DNA of 14,524 nucleotides from DASRJX01 sp035649235 (GCA_035649235.1 DASRJX010000213.1:1-14524); one strand, 5' to 3'; positions 1 to 7,648 are shown, counted from the stretch's first letter. The notes: a model not told the origin generated them from the sequence alone. Translations and numbers: made by a program.

Positions 1-1
1 G

Positions 2-3000
2 GGCGCCTCGGCCGAGTTCGGCAGGGCCCAGGGCGGGTTCGTCACCATCGTCACCAAGTCGGGGGGCAACGACTTCGAGGGGAGCTTCCGCGTCGACTGG
101 CGGAGCAACATCTTCGATGGTGACGGGGCCGGCATCGACGACCCGAAGCTGCACGGCGGCCTGGGGGAGGTGGGTCTCCGGGATCTGACCTTCAACGACA
201 TCTATCCGCAGCTCACCGTCAGCGGGCCGATCGTGAAGGACAAGGCCTGGTACTTCATCGCCGCCGAGTATCGGCAGGAAGAGACGCCGGTCAACGCGCT
301 GACCCAGGCATTCGTGCGGACCCACGAGGAGACCCGCGTACTCGGCAAGGCCAGCTGGGACATCTCCACCAACCACAAGCTGGTCTTCACGGCGACCTTC
401 GACCCGCAGCGCGACGACAATGTGGGACTGGATTCGTTCACCGCCATCGAGTCGGGCTTTTCCGCGTGGACGGGCGGCCGGAGCCTGGTGCTTCGCGAGA
501 CGGCGGTGTTCAGCCCGAACGTCTTCCTCGACACCATCGTGCAGGATTTCGTTTCCAACCCCTACATCGAGGGGACTATCAGCCCGGACACGAACGGCAA
601 CGGGACCTTGTACATCGACCGGAACAAGAACGGCTTCATCGACGCCACGGAGCGTGACCCCGGCGAGGACAACGATCGCGACGGGTCCTTCGACGTCTGG
701 GAGGATTCATCCGGGCCCGGGTGCCAGAGGACGCTCGATGGCACGATCATCAGCACCGGCGATGATGTCGACTGCGACGGACGCTTCACCCAGCCCGCGC
801 GCAACGGCGTCGGCGGCGGATGCGAAGGGAGCGGGCGCGAGGACATCGATTGCGACGGCAATCTCGACAAGGTCACGGAAGATCTCGACGGCGACCAGAT
901 GCTCGATCAGGGTGAGGACCGCGACCACGACGGCCACCTGGACTACATCAACGAGGACCGGAACGACAACAACAACCTGGACGATCGCCCGAACGCCGCG
1001 GTCAACAACGACATCATCGAGGACCAAAACGGCAACTTCGGGAACTACTATCCGTACGGGCGGCAGTTCCCGGTCGGGCGCGACCGCGACTACGCGCAGG
1101 ATCAGCGAACGCTCCTAACCACCGGACCGTACCTCCTCGACTTCGACGGCGACCGCGGACGGCAGACGCTGCGGCAGGACCTGACCATTTTCGTTCCCGA
1201 CTGGCACGGGCAGCACGATCTCAAGACCGGCTACAAGATCGAGCGCGAGCACTACAACCAGACGACGAATCAGCGGCCCTTCGTCCTGCCGGAGTTGAGC
1301 CCGCCCTCCTCGAACCAGTTCCTCCCGACCGTCGGCGTCATCCTCCCGGCGGAGAACCAGGTCGAGAACGAGGCGACCTCCCTGACGTCGGCTCTGTACG
1401 TGCAGGACACCTTCAAGCCGCTCCCGAACCTGACCCTCAACCTGGGCCTGCGCTTCGAGCGCGAGACGACCGACTCCTTCGGATACACGCAATTCGACCC
1501 ATTGCAGGAGCGCAAGATCTTCGACCGCGTCAGCGGGATGTTCGGCAGCGAGCGGGGCAAGCCCGACGACATAGTCGGCAACAACGACGGCATCGAGCAG
1601 CAGGGGATTTGCGGCGACCCGCTCTTCGGGACAGGGGGCTCGGGCTCCGTGTGCGACACGGGGGCCGGGAATCAGCTCGCGATCAACACCCTCGACCAGC
1701 TCAAGAAGATCTCGATCTCGCGCCTCACGCAGCACCACACGTCGACGACGCTGGTCGCCGGGAACCTCAAGACGCTGTTCCCCGACGCCATCACGACCGT
1801 CTGCACCAACGGCGAGTGCGAGGACGTGGTCAACCGGGACCTGCTGCGGCAGCAGGGCGCCGTGTTCCAGGAGGAAGAGGCCTTCCGGCTGACCAACAAC
1901 AACCTGGCGCCGCGCATCGCCGTGTCCTGGGATCCCTGGGCCGACTCCAAAACCAAGATCACCGCGTCGTGGAGCCGGTTCTACGACAAGCTCTTCCTGA
2001 ACTCGATCATCCCGGAAGAGGGCCCCGACCAGATCGCGCGCTACTACCGCACCGACTCCGACGGGATCACCGGCAGCGGCGTCCCGAACAACGGCATCGG
2101 GGCCGCGATCTCGAAGGCGCCCCCCAGCGCCGCTCAGGTGGATCGCGGGCTGCAGACGCCGTTCACGGACGAGTGGTCGGTCGGCTTCGAGCGCGAGCTG
2201 GCGCCCGAGATCTCCCTCCGGCTCAGCTACATCAACCGCAAGGCCCGGCTCGGCCTCCAGGACCGGGACGTCAACCACGAGGTGCGCTTCAAGGACGACG
2301 GCACGTACCAGGACAGCATTGGGCGCCTGGCCTTCGGAGGCGGCGGTCAGCTGGGGACGCGCGTCGGCAATAGCGTTCCGGACCTGTACGCCTATAACTT
2401 CTTCTTCAACCAGATCTTCCGCTTCGGGAACTTCAACACCTCCGAGTACCAGGGGGTCGAGGTCCAGGTCACCAAGCGGCTCAGCCGGAAGTGGCAGATG
2501 GACGCTTCGTACACCTATGGCCGCGCGCAGGGCAACGCCGAGGACTTCAGCTCCGAGCTCGGCGACGATCCGGCCACCGTCCCCTACGAGTACGGCTACC
2601 TCGATTACGACCAGCGGCACATCGTGCGCTTCAATGGCACGAGCTTCCTGCCCGGCGACTGGACCGTGGGAGGGATTCTCGAATGGGCGTCGGGGCTGCC
2701 CTACTCGGCGGTCACGCAGGTGTTCGACCTCAACAACTTCGACTACGGTCAGAACCGGACCCTCTTCGGACGCATCGCGCCCTCCACCCAGGGCCCCGTC
2801 TTCGTTCCGGAGCGGAGGAACAGCCGGCGGAACGATCAGATCCTGGGCATCAACCTGCAGGCCACCAAGGCGTTCGTGATCGGCCGGTTCAATTCGAAGC
2901 TGTTCCTGGCGGTCGACAACGTGCTGAACACGGACAACCTGAACATCGATACCTACATTCCCGACAACCCGAACCGCAGCGGCAACCTGCAGCTCATCGC

Positions 3001-3052
3001 CGAGCGCGATTTCGGCCGCAGGTTCTCCGTCGGGTTCCAGTTCGAGTTCTGA
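2..3052 (+). CDS. TonB-dependent receptor, Oar-like (5' truncated by window edge)
   Basis: The frame is open from base 2, so the gene begins before the window; the GTG at 170 is internal. 1016 residues are visible. They open with the end of a plug domain (AEFGRAQGGFVTIVTKSGGN, about residues 4-23), typical of Oar-like receptors that carry a carboxypeptidase-regulatory-like domain upstream. The rest is an outer-membrane beta-barrel: alternating amphipathic strands such as NLTLNLGLRFE, PRIAVSWDPW and FTDEWSVGFE, ending in GRRFSVGFQFEF, whose terminal Phe fits the beta-barrel assembly signal. Residues about 196-347 are an Asp/Asn-rich insertion with roughly nine DxDxDG-like loops, probably an extracellular calcium-binding loop. 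Three cysteine clusters (GPGCQ to DCDG, GICGD to SVCD, TVCTNGEC) could form disulfides. Family members import siderophores, glycans or peptides; the substrate here is unknown. Missing: signal peptide, TonB box and most of the plug. Confidence 0.93.
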   Translation, partial: GASAEFGRAQGGFVTIVTKSGGNDFEGSFRVDWRSNIFDGDGAGIDDPKLHGGLGEVGLRDLTFNDIYPQLTVSGPIVKDKAWYFIAAEYRQEETPVNALTQAFVRTHEETRVLGKASWDISTNHKLVFTATFDPQRDDNVGLDSFTAIESGFSAWTGGRSLVLRETAVFSPNVFLDTIVQDFVSNPYIEGTISPDTNGNGTLYIDRNKNGFIDATERDPGEDNDRDGSFDVWEDSSGPGCQRTLDGTIISTGDDVDCDGRFTQPARNGVGGGCEGSGREDIDCDGNLDKVTEDLDGDQMLDQGEDRDHDGHLDYINEDRNDNNNLDDRPNAAVNNDIIEDQNGNFGNYYPYGRQFPVGRDRDYAQDQRTLLTTGPYLLDFDGDRGRQTLRQDLTIFVPDWHGQHDLKTGYKIEREHYNQTTNQRPFVLPELSPPSSNQFLPTVGVILPAENQVENEATSLTSALYVQDTFKPLPNLTLNLGLRFERETTDSFGYTQFDPLQERKIFDRVSGMFGSERGKPDDIVGNNDGIEQQGICGDPLFGTGGSGSVCDTGAGNQLAINTLDQLKKISISRLTQHHTSTTLVAGNLKTLFPDAITTVCTNGECEDVVNRDLLRQQGAVFQEEEAFRLTNNNLAPRIAVSWDPWADSKTKITASWSRFYDKLFLNSIIPEEGPDQIARYYRTDSDGITGSGVPNNGIGAAISKAPPSAAQVDRGLQTPFTDEWSVGFERELAPEISLRLSYINRKARLGLQDRDVNHEVRFKDDGTYQDSIGRLAFGGGGQLGTRVGNSVPDLYAYNFFFNQIFRFGNFNTSEYQGVEVQVTKRLSRKWQMDASYTYGRAQGNAEDFSSELGDDPATVPYEYGYLDYDQRHIVRFNGTSFLPGDWTVGGILEWASGLPYSAVTQVFDLNNFDYGQNRTLFGRIAPSTQGPVFVPERRNSRRNDQILGINLQATKAFVIGRFNSKLFLAVDNVLNTDNLNIDTYIPDNPNRSGNLQLIAERDFGRRFSVGFQFEF

Positions 3053-3053
3053 T

Positions 3054-3071
3054 CCGCCGGTTCCCCGGCGG
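3054..3071 (+). terminator. GC-rich hairpin just after the receptor stop
   Basis: CCGCCGG (3054-3060) pairs perfectly with CCGGCGG (3065-3071) around a TTCC loop, beginning two bases after the stop codon. It has no T-tract. It may protect the mRNA 3' end or assist the stronger terminator 20 bp downstream. Confidence 0.45.
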
Positions 3072-3092
3072 CTGACGATACCGGTCGAGTTC

Positions 3093-3123
3093 GGCCCCGT
3101 TCCCGCAGGGAGCGGGGCCTTTT
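3093..3123 (+). terminator. Rho-independent terminator of the receptor gene
   Basis: GGCCCCG (3093-3099) pairs with CGGGGCC (3113-3119). The stem continues inward through one T-G wobble, one T-A and three C-G pairs to a GCA loop (3105-3107), giving about 12 bp. It is followed by TTTT (3120-3123). This is a classical intrinsic terminator and separates the receptor from cysS. Confidence 0.85.
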
Positions 3124-3148
3124 CGCGTCCAACGGCCGCCGGAGAGCG

Positions 3149-4549
3149 ATGGGCCTCCGCTTCTACAACACGCTGACCCGGAGTGTCGACCAGTTCGTTC
3201 CTCTGCGCCCCGGCGAGGTGGGCTTGTACACGTGTGGTCCCACGGTCTACGACTTCGCCCACATCGGGAACTTCCGCACCTACCTCTGGGAGGACCTGCT
3301 GCGCCGCCACCTGGAGTTCCGGGGGCACCGGGTCACCCAGGTCATGAACCTCACCGACGTGGACGACAAGACGATCGCGGGCGCTCTCAGGCAGGGTGTC
3401 AGGCTGGACGACTACACACGGACCTTCATCGACGCCTTCTTCGAGGACCTCGACACCCTCGGCATCCAGCGCGCCGCGGTCTACCCGCAGGCCACGCAGC
3501 ACGTCGACGAGATGGTGCGGCTGATCTTGAGGCTGCGCGAGAAAGGCTGCCTCTACGAGAGCAAGGGCTCGATCTACTTCCGGATTGAGACCTTTCCCGC
3601 GTACGGACGGCTCTCGGGCCTCGATCCCGGATCGGCGGAGGCGGCGCGGGCCCGCGTCGAGGCGGACGAATACGACAAGGACAACCCGCGTGATTTCGCG
3701 GTCTGGAAGATGCGCCGCGGGGACGAGCCGGCCTGGACGACGGAGGTCGGCGACGGCCGGCCGGGCTGGCACCTGGAGTGCTCGGCCATGTCGATGAAGT
3801 ACCTCGGCGAGACCTTCGACATCCACACAGGAGGCGTCGACAACATCTTCCCGCATCACGAAAACGAGATCGCCCAGAGCGAGGGCGCCACCGGCAAGCC
3901 GTTCGTGCGCCACTGGCTGCACGCGGCGCACCTGATCGTCGACGGAGAGAAGATGTCCAAGTCGAAGGGCAACTTCTACACCCTCCGCGATCTGATGGCG
4001 CGCGGCTATCACCCGCGGCCGATCCGGTACCTCCTGCTGTCGGCGCACTATCGCAAGCAGCTCAATTTCACCTTCGAAGGGCTGGCGCAGGCCTGCTCGG
4101 CGCTCGATCGACTGGACGACTTGGCCTACCGGCTCGAGCACGAGAGCCTGGCGGACGGTGAGAACCCCGGGCTGAGCGCCGCGGCGGACAGGGCGCGCGA
4201 CGCCATGCTGGAATCGCTCGACAACGACCTGAACACGGCCGCGGCGCTCGGCCACCTGTTCGATCTGGTCCGCGAGGCCAACAGCGCCCTGGACGCCGGG
4301 GCGGCGAAGCGGCAGGATGCGCAGCGGGTGCGTGACGTGCTCGGCGCCTTCGAAAGCATCTTCGGCGTCCGGCTCGGCGCCGAGGCGACGCTCGAGGCTG
4401 AGGTCGCGTCGCTCGTCGATCGCCGCCAGAAGGCGCGGGCGGCACGGGACTGGGCCACCGCCGACAGCATCCGGGACGAGCTGCAGAACCGCGGGATCGT
4501 GCTCGAGGACACCCCCCAGGGGGTCCGCTGGAAGCGGCGCGGTACCTGA
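3149..4549 (+). CDS. cysS: Cysteinyl-tRNA synthetase
   Basis: This class I aminoacyl-tRNA synthetase joins L-cysteine to tRNA-Cys using ATP in the cytoplasm. The 466 residues match the family's usual length. The N-terminal CGPTVYD has Zn-ligand Cys29; the HIGH signature is HIGN (38-41). The other expected Zn ligands are Cys211 in WHLECSAMS and His236/Glu240 in HHENEIAQSEG. The second class I signature is KMSKS at 268-272. A helical DALR-type anticodon domain follows (from about 320), with the family's usual end ARDWATADSIRDEL...GIVLEDTPQGVRW. The ATG at 3149 is preceded by GGAG at 3141-3144. yraN follows after 18 bp, probably in the same transcript. The matching tRNA-Cys(GCA) is encoded at 5645. 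Nothing essential is missing. Confidence 0.98.
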   Translation: MGLRFYNTLTRSVDQFVPLRPGEVGLYTCGPTVYDFAHIGNFRTYLWEDLLRRHLEFRGHRVTQVMNLTDVDDKTIAGALRQGVRLDDYTRTFIDAFFEDLDTLGIQRAAVYPQATQHVDEMVRLILRLREKGCLYESKGSIYFRIETFPAYGRLSGLDPGSAEAARARVEADEYDKDNPRDFAVWKMRRGDEPAWTTEVGDGRPGWHLECSAMSMKYLGETFDIHTGGVDNIFPHHENEIAQSEGATGKPFVRHWLHAAHLIVDGEKMSKSKGNFYTLRDLMARGYHPRPIRYLLLSAHYRKQLNFTFEGLAQACSALDRLDDLAYRLEHESLADGENPGLSAAADRARDAMLESLDNDLNTAAALGHLFDLVREANSALDAGAAKRQDAQRVRDVLGAFESIFGVRLGAEATLEAEVASLVDRRQKARAARDWATADSIRDELQNRGIVLEDTPQGVRWKRRGT

Positions 4550-4567
4550 TTTGCAAGACGTGGCGTC

Positions 4568-4975
4568 ATGACCGCCATCCCGACCGTCGCCGAGCCTCCG
4601 AAGCCCTACCGGACGGCCCTTCCGCTGGGGCGGGCGGGCGAGTTGCTGGCGGCGCGATACCTCGCCCGGCGCGGCTTCCGCATCCTGGAACGCGGCTACA
4701 GGACGCGAGCGGGCGAGATCGATCTCATCGCGGAGGAGTCGGGGGTCCTGGTCTTCGTCGAGGTCAAGTCACGCACCACCCTCGCCTGCGGAAGGCCCTC
4801 CGAGGCGGTCGGGCCGCACAAGCAGCGCCGGCTGCTGCGCACCGCGAGCCAGTACCTGCTCCAGCATCGCGCCTCCGACCGGCCCTGCCGCTTCGACGTC
4901 ATCGAGGTGCTCGGCGACCCCGCCGGTGGAGGATCGCGCGTACACCACATCCGGGACGCGTTCCAGATCGAGTGA
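4568..4975 (+). CDS. yraN: YraN/UPF0102 family endonuclease-like protein
   Basis: A 135-residue protein of the UPF0102 family, a small Holliday-junction-resolvase-like (restriction-endonuclease-like) fold. The sequence shows LGRAGELLAARYLARRGFRIL with Glu25, then GEIDLIAE (49-56, Asp52) and FVEVKSR (63-69, Glu65-Val-Lys67). This is the E...D...ExK pattern of PD-(D/E)XK nucleases. The C-terminal half has the family's typical KQRRLLRTASQYLLQH and CRFDVIEV. The role in cells is not well established; DNA processing is the usual inference. The ATG at 4568 has no clear Shine-Dalgarno sequence, and the 18 bp gap to cysS suggests translational coupling. The length is slightly above the usual 115-130 because of a proline-containing N-terminal extension of about 15 residues. 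Confidence 0.93.
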   Translation: MTAIPTVAEPPKPYRTALPLGRAGELLAARYLARRGFRILERGYRTRAGEIDLIAEESGVLVFVEVKSRTTLACGRPSEAVGPHKQRRLLRTASQYLLQHRASDRPCRFDVIEVLGDPAGGGSRVHHIRDAFQIE

Positions 4976-4989
4976 GAGATGCCTGTTGG

Positions 4990-5146
4990 GAGGCTCCGGG
5001 CCGGCCTCCGCCGGGGACGGGTCCGCGTCGCTCTCGCGCCGCTCCCCTCTACGTCGCCTCGCTCCGCCCTGCGCGCCCTGAAGCGGCGCGCAGGGGCCCC
5101 GTCGCTCGGTCGCCGACGGCCCCGGCGGAGGCCGGCCCGGAGCCTC
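4990..5146 (+). repeat. Palindromic repeat element, copy A (perfect 27 bp terminal inverted repeats)
   Basis: A 157 bp element whose 27 bp ends (4990-5016 and 5120-5146) are exact reverse complements, beginning GAGGCTCC and ending GGAGCCTC. Inside are an imperfect hairpin (5025-5042), a conserved segment with no evident local pairing (about 5043-5066), an 11 bp hairpin (5067-5077 with 5085-5095, loop CTGAAGC) and a conserved 25-base block (5093-5117). Copy B is the same element in opposite orientation. No coding function is apparent; the ORFs crossing it look like by-products of GC richness. It could be a MITE-like mobile repeat or a structured RNA gene. Confidence 0.85.
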
Positions 5147-5272
5147 ACGACGGCCACCTCCTGCTCGAGGCGGGGCCTCCCAGGGGCGATGGCCTCGGCG
5201 GCCGCGCCTCCACCTGGGGCGGCGCCCGGTCCCAAGGTGTGTCGGACCATCGTGCCGTTGAAGCCCGCGCGG
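5147..5272. other. Structured 126 bp spacer between the two inverted elements
   Basis: I recognise no gene here. It is GC-rich and contains a stem-loop at 5211-5239: CACCT and GGGGC pair with GTCCC and AAGGTG with one bulged A and one G-T wobble, around an 8-base loop containing GGCGCC. A second potential pairing joins GAGGCG near 5168 to CGCCTC near 5205. Several frames are open across it on both strands, but none shows a recognisable motif or a ribosome binding site. Confidence 0.5.
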
Positions 5273-5428
5273 GAGGCGCCTGACTTGCGCTCGCCGGGCC
5301 AGTCGGCGACCGAGCGACGGGGCCCCGCCGCGCGCTTCCCAGCGCGGTGGGCGGAGCGAGGCGACGTAGAGGGGAGGGTCGCGGGAGCGACCCGGACCCG
5401 TGCCCGGCGAGCGCAAGTCCGGAGCCTC
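5273..5428 (-). repeat. Palindromic repeat element, copy B (inverted relative to copy A)
   Basis: A 156 bp element with 27 bp terminal arms (5273-5299 and 5402-5428) that pair at 25 of 27 positions. Read on the minus strand it aligns with copy A. The 53-base core 5401-5349 matches 5017-5069 with four differences. The block 5326-5302 matches 5093-5117 exactly. It keeps a perfect 7 bp hairpin (5376-5382 with 5387-5393) and a divergent central hairpin around 5328-5347. The terminal arms differ from copy A at seven positions, all compensated in the opposite arm. No target-site duplication is visible at either copy. Confidence 0.85.
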
Positions 5429-5456
5429 ATGCGTGGGATTGCCGGCAACCCGCGGC

Positions 5457-5485
5457 TTGACACGTCTGGGACCGGCCCGTATAGT
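5457..5485 (+). promoter_or_regulatory. Sigma70-type promoter of the tRNA operon
   Basis: A perfect -35 TTGACA (5457-5462) is followed by a 17 bp spacer and a -10 TATAGT (5480-5485). Transcription should begin near 5492, about 20 bp before tRNA-Gly. Strength and position fit a stable-RNA promoter. Confidence 0.88.
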
Positions 5486-5512
5486 TTGGCGTCGTCCAGG
5501 TCCGTCTGAAGA

Positions 5513-5587
<75 letters not shown>

Positions 5588-5644
5588 GTCCTCATCGCCG
5601 GCCCCGAGGGGGCGGCGCCTTCCTTCATCACGCGTGACGGTCCG

Positions 5645-5719
5645 GGCGGCGTAGCCAAGCGGTAAGGCAGAGGTCTGCAAAACCTCGATGCATCGGTTCG
5701 ATTCCGATCGCCGCCTCCA
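5645..5719 (+). tRNA. tRNA-Cys (anticodon GCA)
   Basis: Complete 75-base cloverleaf. The acceptor stem is GGCGGCG/CGCCGCC, the D stem GCC/GGC, and the anticodon stem GAGGT/ACCTC with loop CTGCAAA (anticodon GCA). The T arm is ATCGG-TTCGATT-CCGAT. The discriminator is U, the main CysRS identity element, and CCA is encoded (5717-5719). No separate promoter is visible in the 57 bp after tRNA-Gly, so the two are probably co-transcribed. Its synthetase gene, cysS, is about 1.1 kb upstream. Confidence 0.97.
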
Positions 5720-5730
5720 CCGTGACCGGG

Positions 5731-5749
5731 GGAGGACCCTGTCTCCTCC
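5731..5749 (+). promoter_or_regulatory. Hairpin pairing a Shine-Dalgarno-like GGAGGA with TCCTCC before the acyl-CoA synthetase
   Basis: GGAGGA (5731-5736) pairs perfectly with TCCTCC (5744-5749) around a 7-base loop, ending 6 bases before the ATG at 5756. It also lies 12 bases after tRNA-Cys. It could be a processing or termination element for the tRNA transcript, or could mask the ribosome binding site. There is no T-tract, and the GGAGGA is about 19 bases from the ATG, too far for normal initiation. A regulatory role is inference only. Confidence 0.3.
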
Positions 5750-5755
5750 GGCCCG

Positions 5756-7594
5756 ATGAGTTTTCGGACCCTCTGCGACATCCCCGGGCGACTGCGGTCG
5801 GAGGTCGACAAGCCGGACCAGCTCCTGCACAAGCAGGAGGGGTCCTGGCGCGCCATCTCGACCCGACAGTTCTGCGACCGCGTCCGCGACCTGGCGGTCG
5901 GCCTGCGGTCGATCGGAGTCCGGAGCGGCGATCGGATCGCCGTGCTGTCGGAGAACCGTCCCGAATGGACGATCACCGACTACGCCGCGCTCTCGGCCGG
6001 TGCTGCGACCGTGCCCATCTACCCGACCCTGCTCCCGGACCAGGTGGAGTTCATCCTCAGGGACTCGGGCGCCCGGGTCGCTTTCGTCTCCACGCCCGAT
6101 CAGCTGGCCAAGGTCCTCGCGGTGCGGCCCTCGCTGCCGGAGCTCCGGGAGATCGTGGTCTTCGACGCGCCGGCGGTCCTCTCCGCGGGCACGCGCCCGT
6201 GGAGCCGGCTCGCGGACGAGGGGGCCGAGGCCAGCGGGCGCCAGGGTGCCGCGGCCGATTTCGACCAGGCCGGGCCGGGCGACCTCGCGAGCATCATCTA
6301 CACCTCTGGGACCACCGGACAGCCCAAGGGGGCGATGCTGACGCACGGGAACTTCGTTCACAACGTGACCTCGTGCTGCGCCGCGATCCCATTCCAGACC
6401 GAGGACGTCTGCCTGTCGATCCTCCCCCTGTCCCACATCTACGAGCGCATGGTCGAGTACTGCTACCTGCACCGTGGGGCCACGATCGCCTACGCGCAGG
6501 CGATCGAGACGATGGCGGCCGACATCGCCGACGTGCGGCCGACGATCGTCTGCGCCGTGCCGCGCCTGTTCGAGAAGATGTTCCGGCGCGTCCTGGACAA
6601 CGGCTCGGCGCTCCCGCTCCCGAGGCGCCTGATCTTCCGGTGGGCGGTCGAGGTGGCGCGCCGCTATGGAGCGCGGCACCGCGACCCAGGAGGTCCCGGC
6701 CTCCTGCTCGCGGCGCAGCAGCGCCTGGCCGACCGGCTGGTGTTCTCCGCCGTCCGGAAACGGCTCGGCGGGCGGATGCGCTTCTTCGTCTCCGGCAGCG
6801 CACCGCTGTCGCTCGAGGTGGCGCGGGTGTTCCACGGCATGGGGATCCGGATCCTGGAGGGCTACGGGCTGACGGAGACCTCGCCGGTGATCGCCGTCAA
6901 CCGTCTCGACTCCACCTGCCTCGGATCCGTCGGGCCGCCGATCGAAGGTGTCGAGGTGCGGATCGAGGCGGACGGCGAGATCCTGACGCGCGGGCCTTCC
7001 GTCATGCTCGGCTATCACAATAACGAAGCGGCGACGCGCGAGGTCCTGCGCGACGGCTGGTTCGCCACCGGCGACATCGGCCGGTTCGACGCCCACGGGT
7101 GCCTCGTCATCACCGACCGCAAAAAGGAAGTGCTCAAGACCTCGGGCGGGAAAATGGTCGCGCCGCAGCCCATCGAGAACCTCCTGCGCGCCGATCGCTT
7201 CATTGGACAGGCGGTCGTGATCGGCGACCGGCGCCACTTCATCTCCTCGCTCATCGTGCCGAACTTCGATCAGATCCGAAGCTACGCGGAAATCAAAGGG
7301 ATCGCCGAGACGGACATGGCGGCGCTCCTGCGGCACCCTCGGATCCTGAACCTGTTCGAACGGCGGATCGCCGCCATCAACGAACGGCTGCCGCGCTACG
7401 AGCAGGTGCGCAGGTTCCGGCTCCTGGAGAGGGAGTTCACGGTCGAAGCGGGGGAGATCACGCCGACGCTCAAGCCGCGGCGCAAGGCGATCGAGGAGCG
7501 CTACCGCAAGGCCATCGAGTCGATGTACGCCGAGGCCGATCCCAGGAACAGCCAGCCGCGCCCGGGAACGACGCGGGCCCGGACCGGATCCTGA
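5756..7594 (+). CDS. Long-chain fatty-acid--CoA ligase (AMP-forming, FAA1/FadD15 type)
   Basis: A 612-residue ANL-superfamily adenylate-forming enzyme. It activates long-chain fatty acids with ATP to acyl-adenylate and transfers them to CoA, probably at the inner face of the cytoplasmic membrane. Visible motifs in order: the AMP-binding loop YTSGTTGQPKG (182-192), GYGLTETSP (369-377), GDIG with Asp440 contacting the ribose, DRKKE with hinge Arg455, and KTSGGK (461-466), followed by PQPIENLL. FSG-type and HIYER motifs (PLSHIYERM) are those of the large eukaryote-like COG1022 family rather than of short E. coli FadD. Length fits that family. The ATG at 5756 lacks a well-spaced ribosome binding site. 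The gene sits directly behind tRNA-Cys and may be read from the tRNA promoter. Chain-length preference cannot be judged. Confidence 0.93.
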   Translation: MSFRTLCDIPGRLRSEVDKPDQLLHKQEGSWRAISTRQFCDRVRDLAVGLRSIGVRSGDRIAVLSENRPEWTITDYAALSAGAATVPIYPTLLPDQVEFILRDSGARVAFVSTPDQLAKVLAVRPSLPELREIVVFDAPAVLSAGTRPWSRLADEGAEASGRQGAAADFDQAGPGDLASIIYTSGTTGQPKGAMLTHGNFVHNVTSCCAAIPFQTEDVCLSILPLSHIYERMVEYCYLHRGATIAYAQAIETMAADIADVRPTIVCAVPRLFEKMFRRVLDNGSALPLPRRLIFRWAVEVARRYGARHRDPGGPGLLLAAQQRLADRLVFSAVRKRLGGRMRFFVSGSAPLSLEVARVFHGMGIRILEGYGLTETSPVIAVNRLDSTCLGSVGPPIEGVEVRIEADGEILTRGPSVMLGYHNNEAATREVLRDGWFATGDIGRFDAHGCLVITDRKKEVLKTSGGKMVAPQPIENLLRADRFIGQAVVIGDRRHFISSLIVPNFDQIRSYAEIKGIAETDMAALLRHPRILNLFERRIAAINERLPRYEQVRRFRLLEREFTVEAGEITPTLKPRRKAIEERYRKAIESMYAEADPRNSQPRPGTTRARTGS

Positions 7595-7611
7595 ATTTGA
7601 CCAGGGCGCGC

Positions 7612-7635
7612 GGCCGGGCGGAACGGACCCCGGCC
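7612..7635. terminator. GC hairpin between convergent genes
   Basis: GGCCGGG (7612-7618) pairs with CCCGGCC (7629-7635) around a 10-base loop, in the 54 bp gap between two convergent genes. It could end transcripts from both sides. No T-tract is present on either strand, so it is a weak call. Confidence 0.35.
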
Positions 7636-7648
7636 CCGAGGCAGGCTC

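Noticed and set aside
1115..4255. A 1046-codon open frame on the minus strand
   Set aside because: It lies antisense to the receptor and cysS, both of which have clear family motifs. Its translation is low-complexity and rich in V, E, L and R, as expected from the complement of a GC-rich gene.
4696..5463. Small open frames on both strands through the repeat block, including a minus-strand ATG near 5250
   Set aside because: No ribosome site or recognisable motif was found. The frames run through palindromes whose differences between copies follow base pairing rather than codon position.
5597..5616. Imperfect GC hairpin between the tRNA genes as a terminator
   Set aside because: The stem has a mismatch and no T-tract. 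Transcription probably continues into tRNA-Cys, which has no promoter of its own.
5628..5637. Perfect 10 bp palindrome TCACGCGTGA between the tRNA genes
   Set aside because: It is a single short palindrome in GC-rich DNA with no second copy seen; it is expected by chance often enough not to call it an operator.
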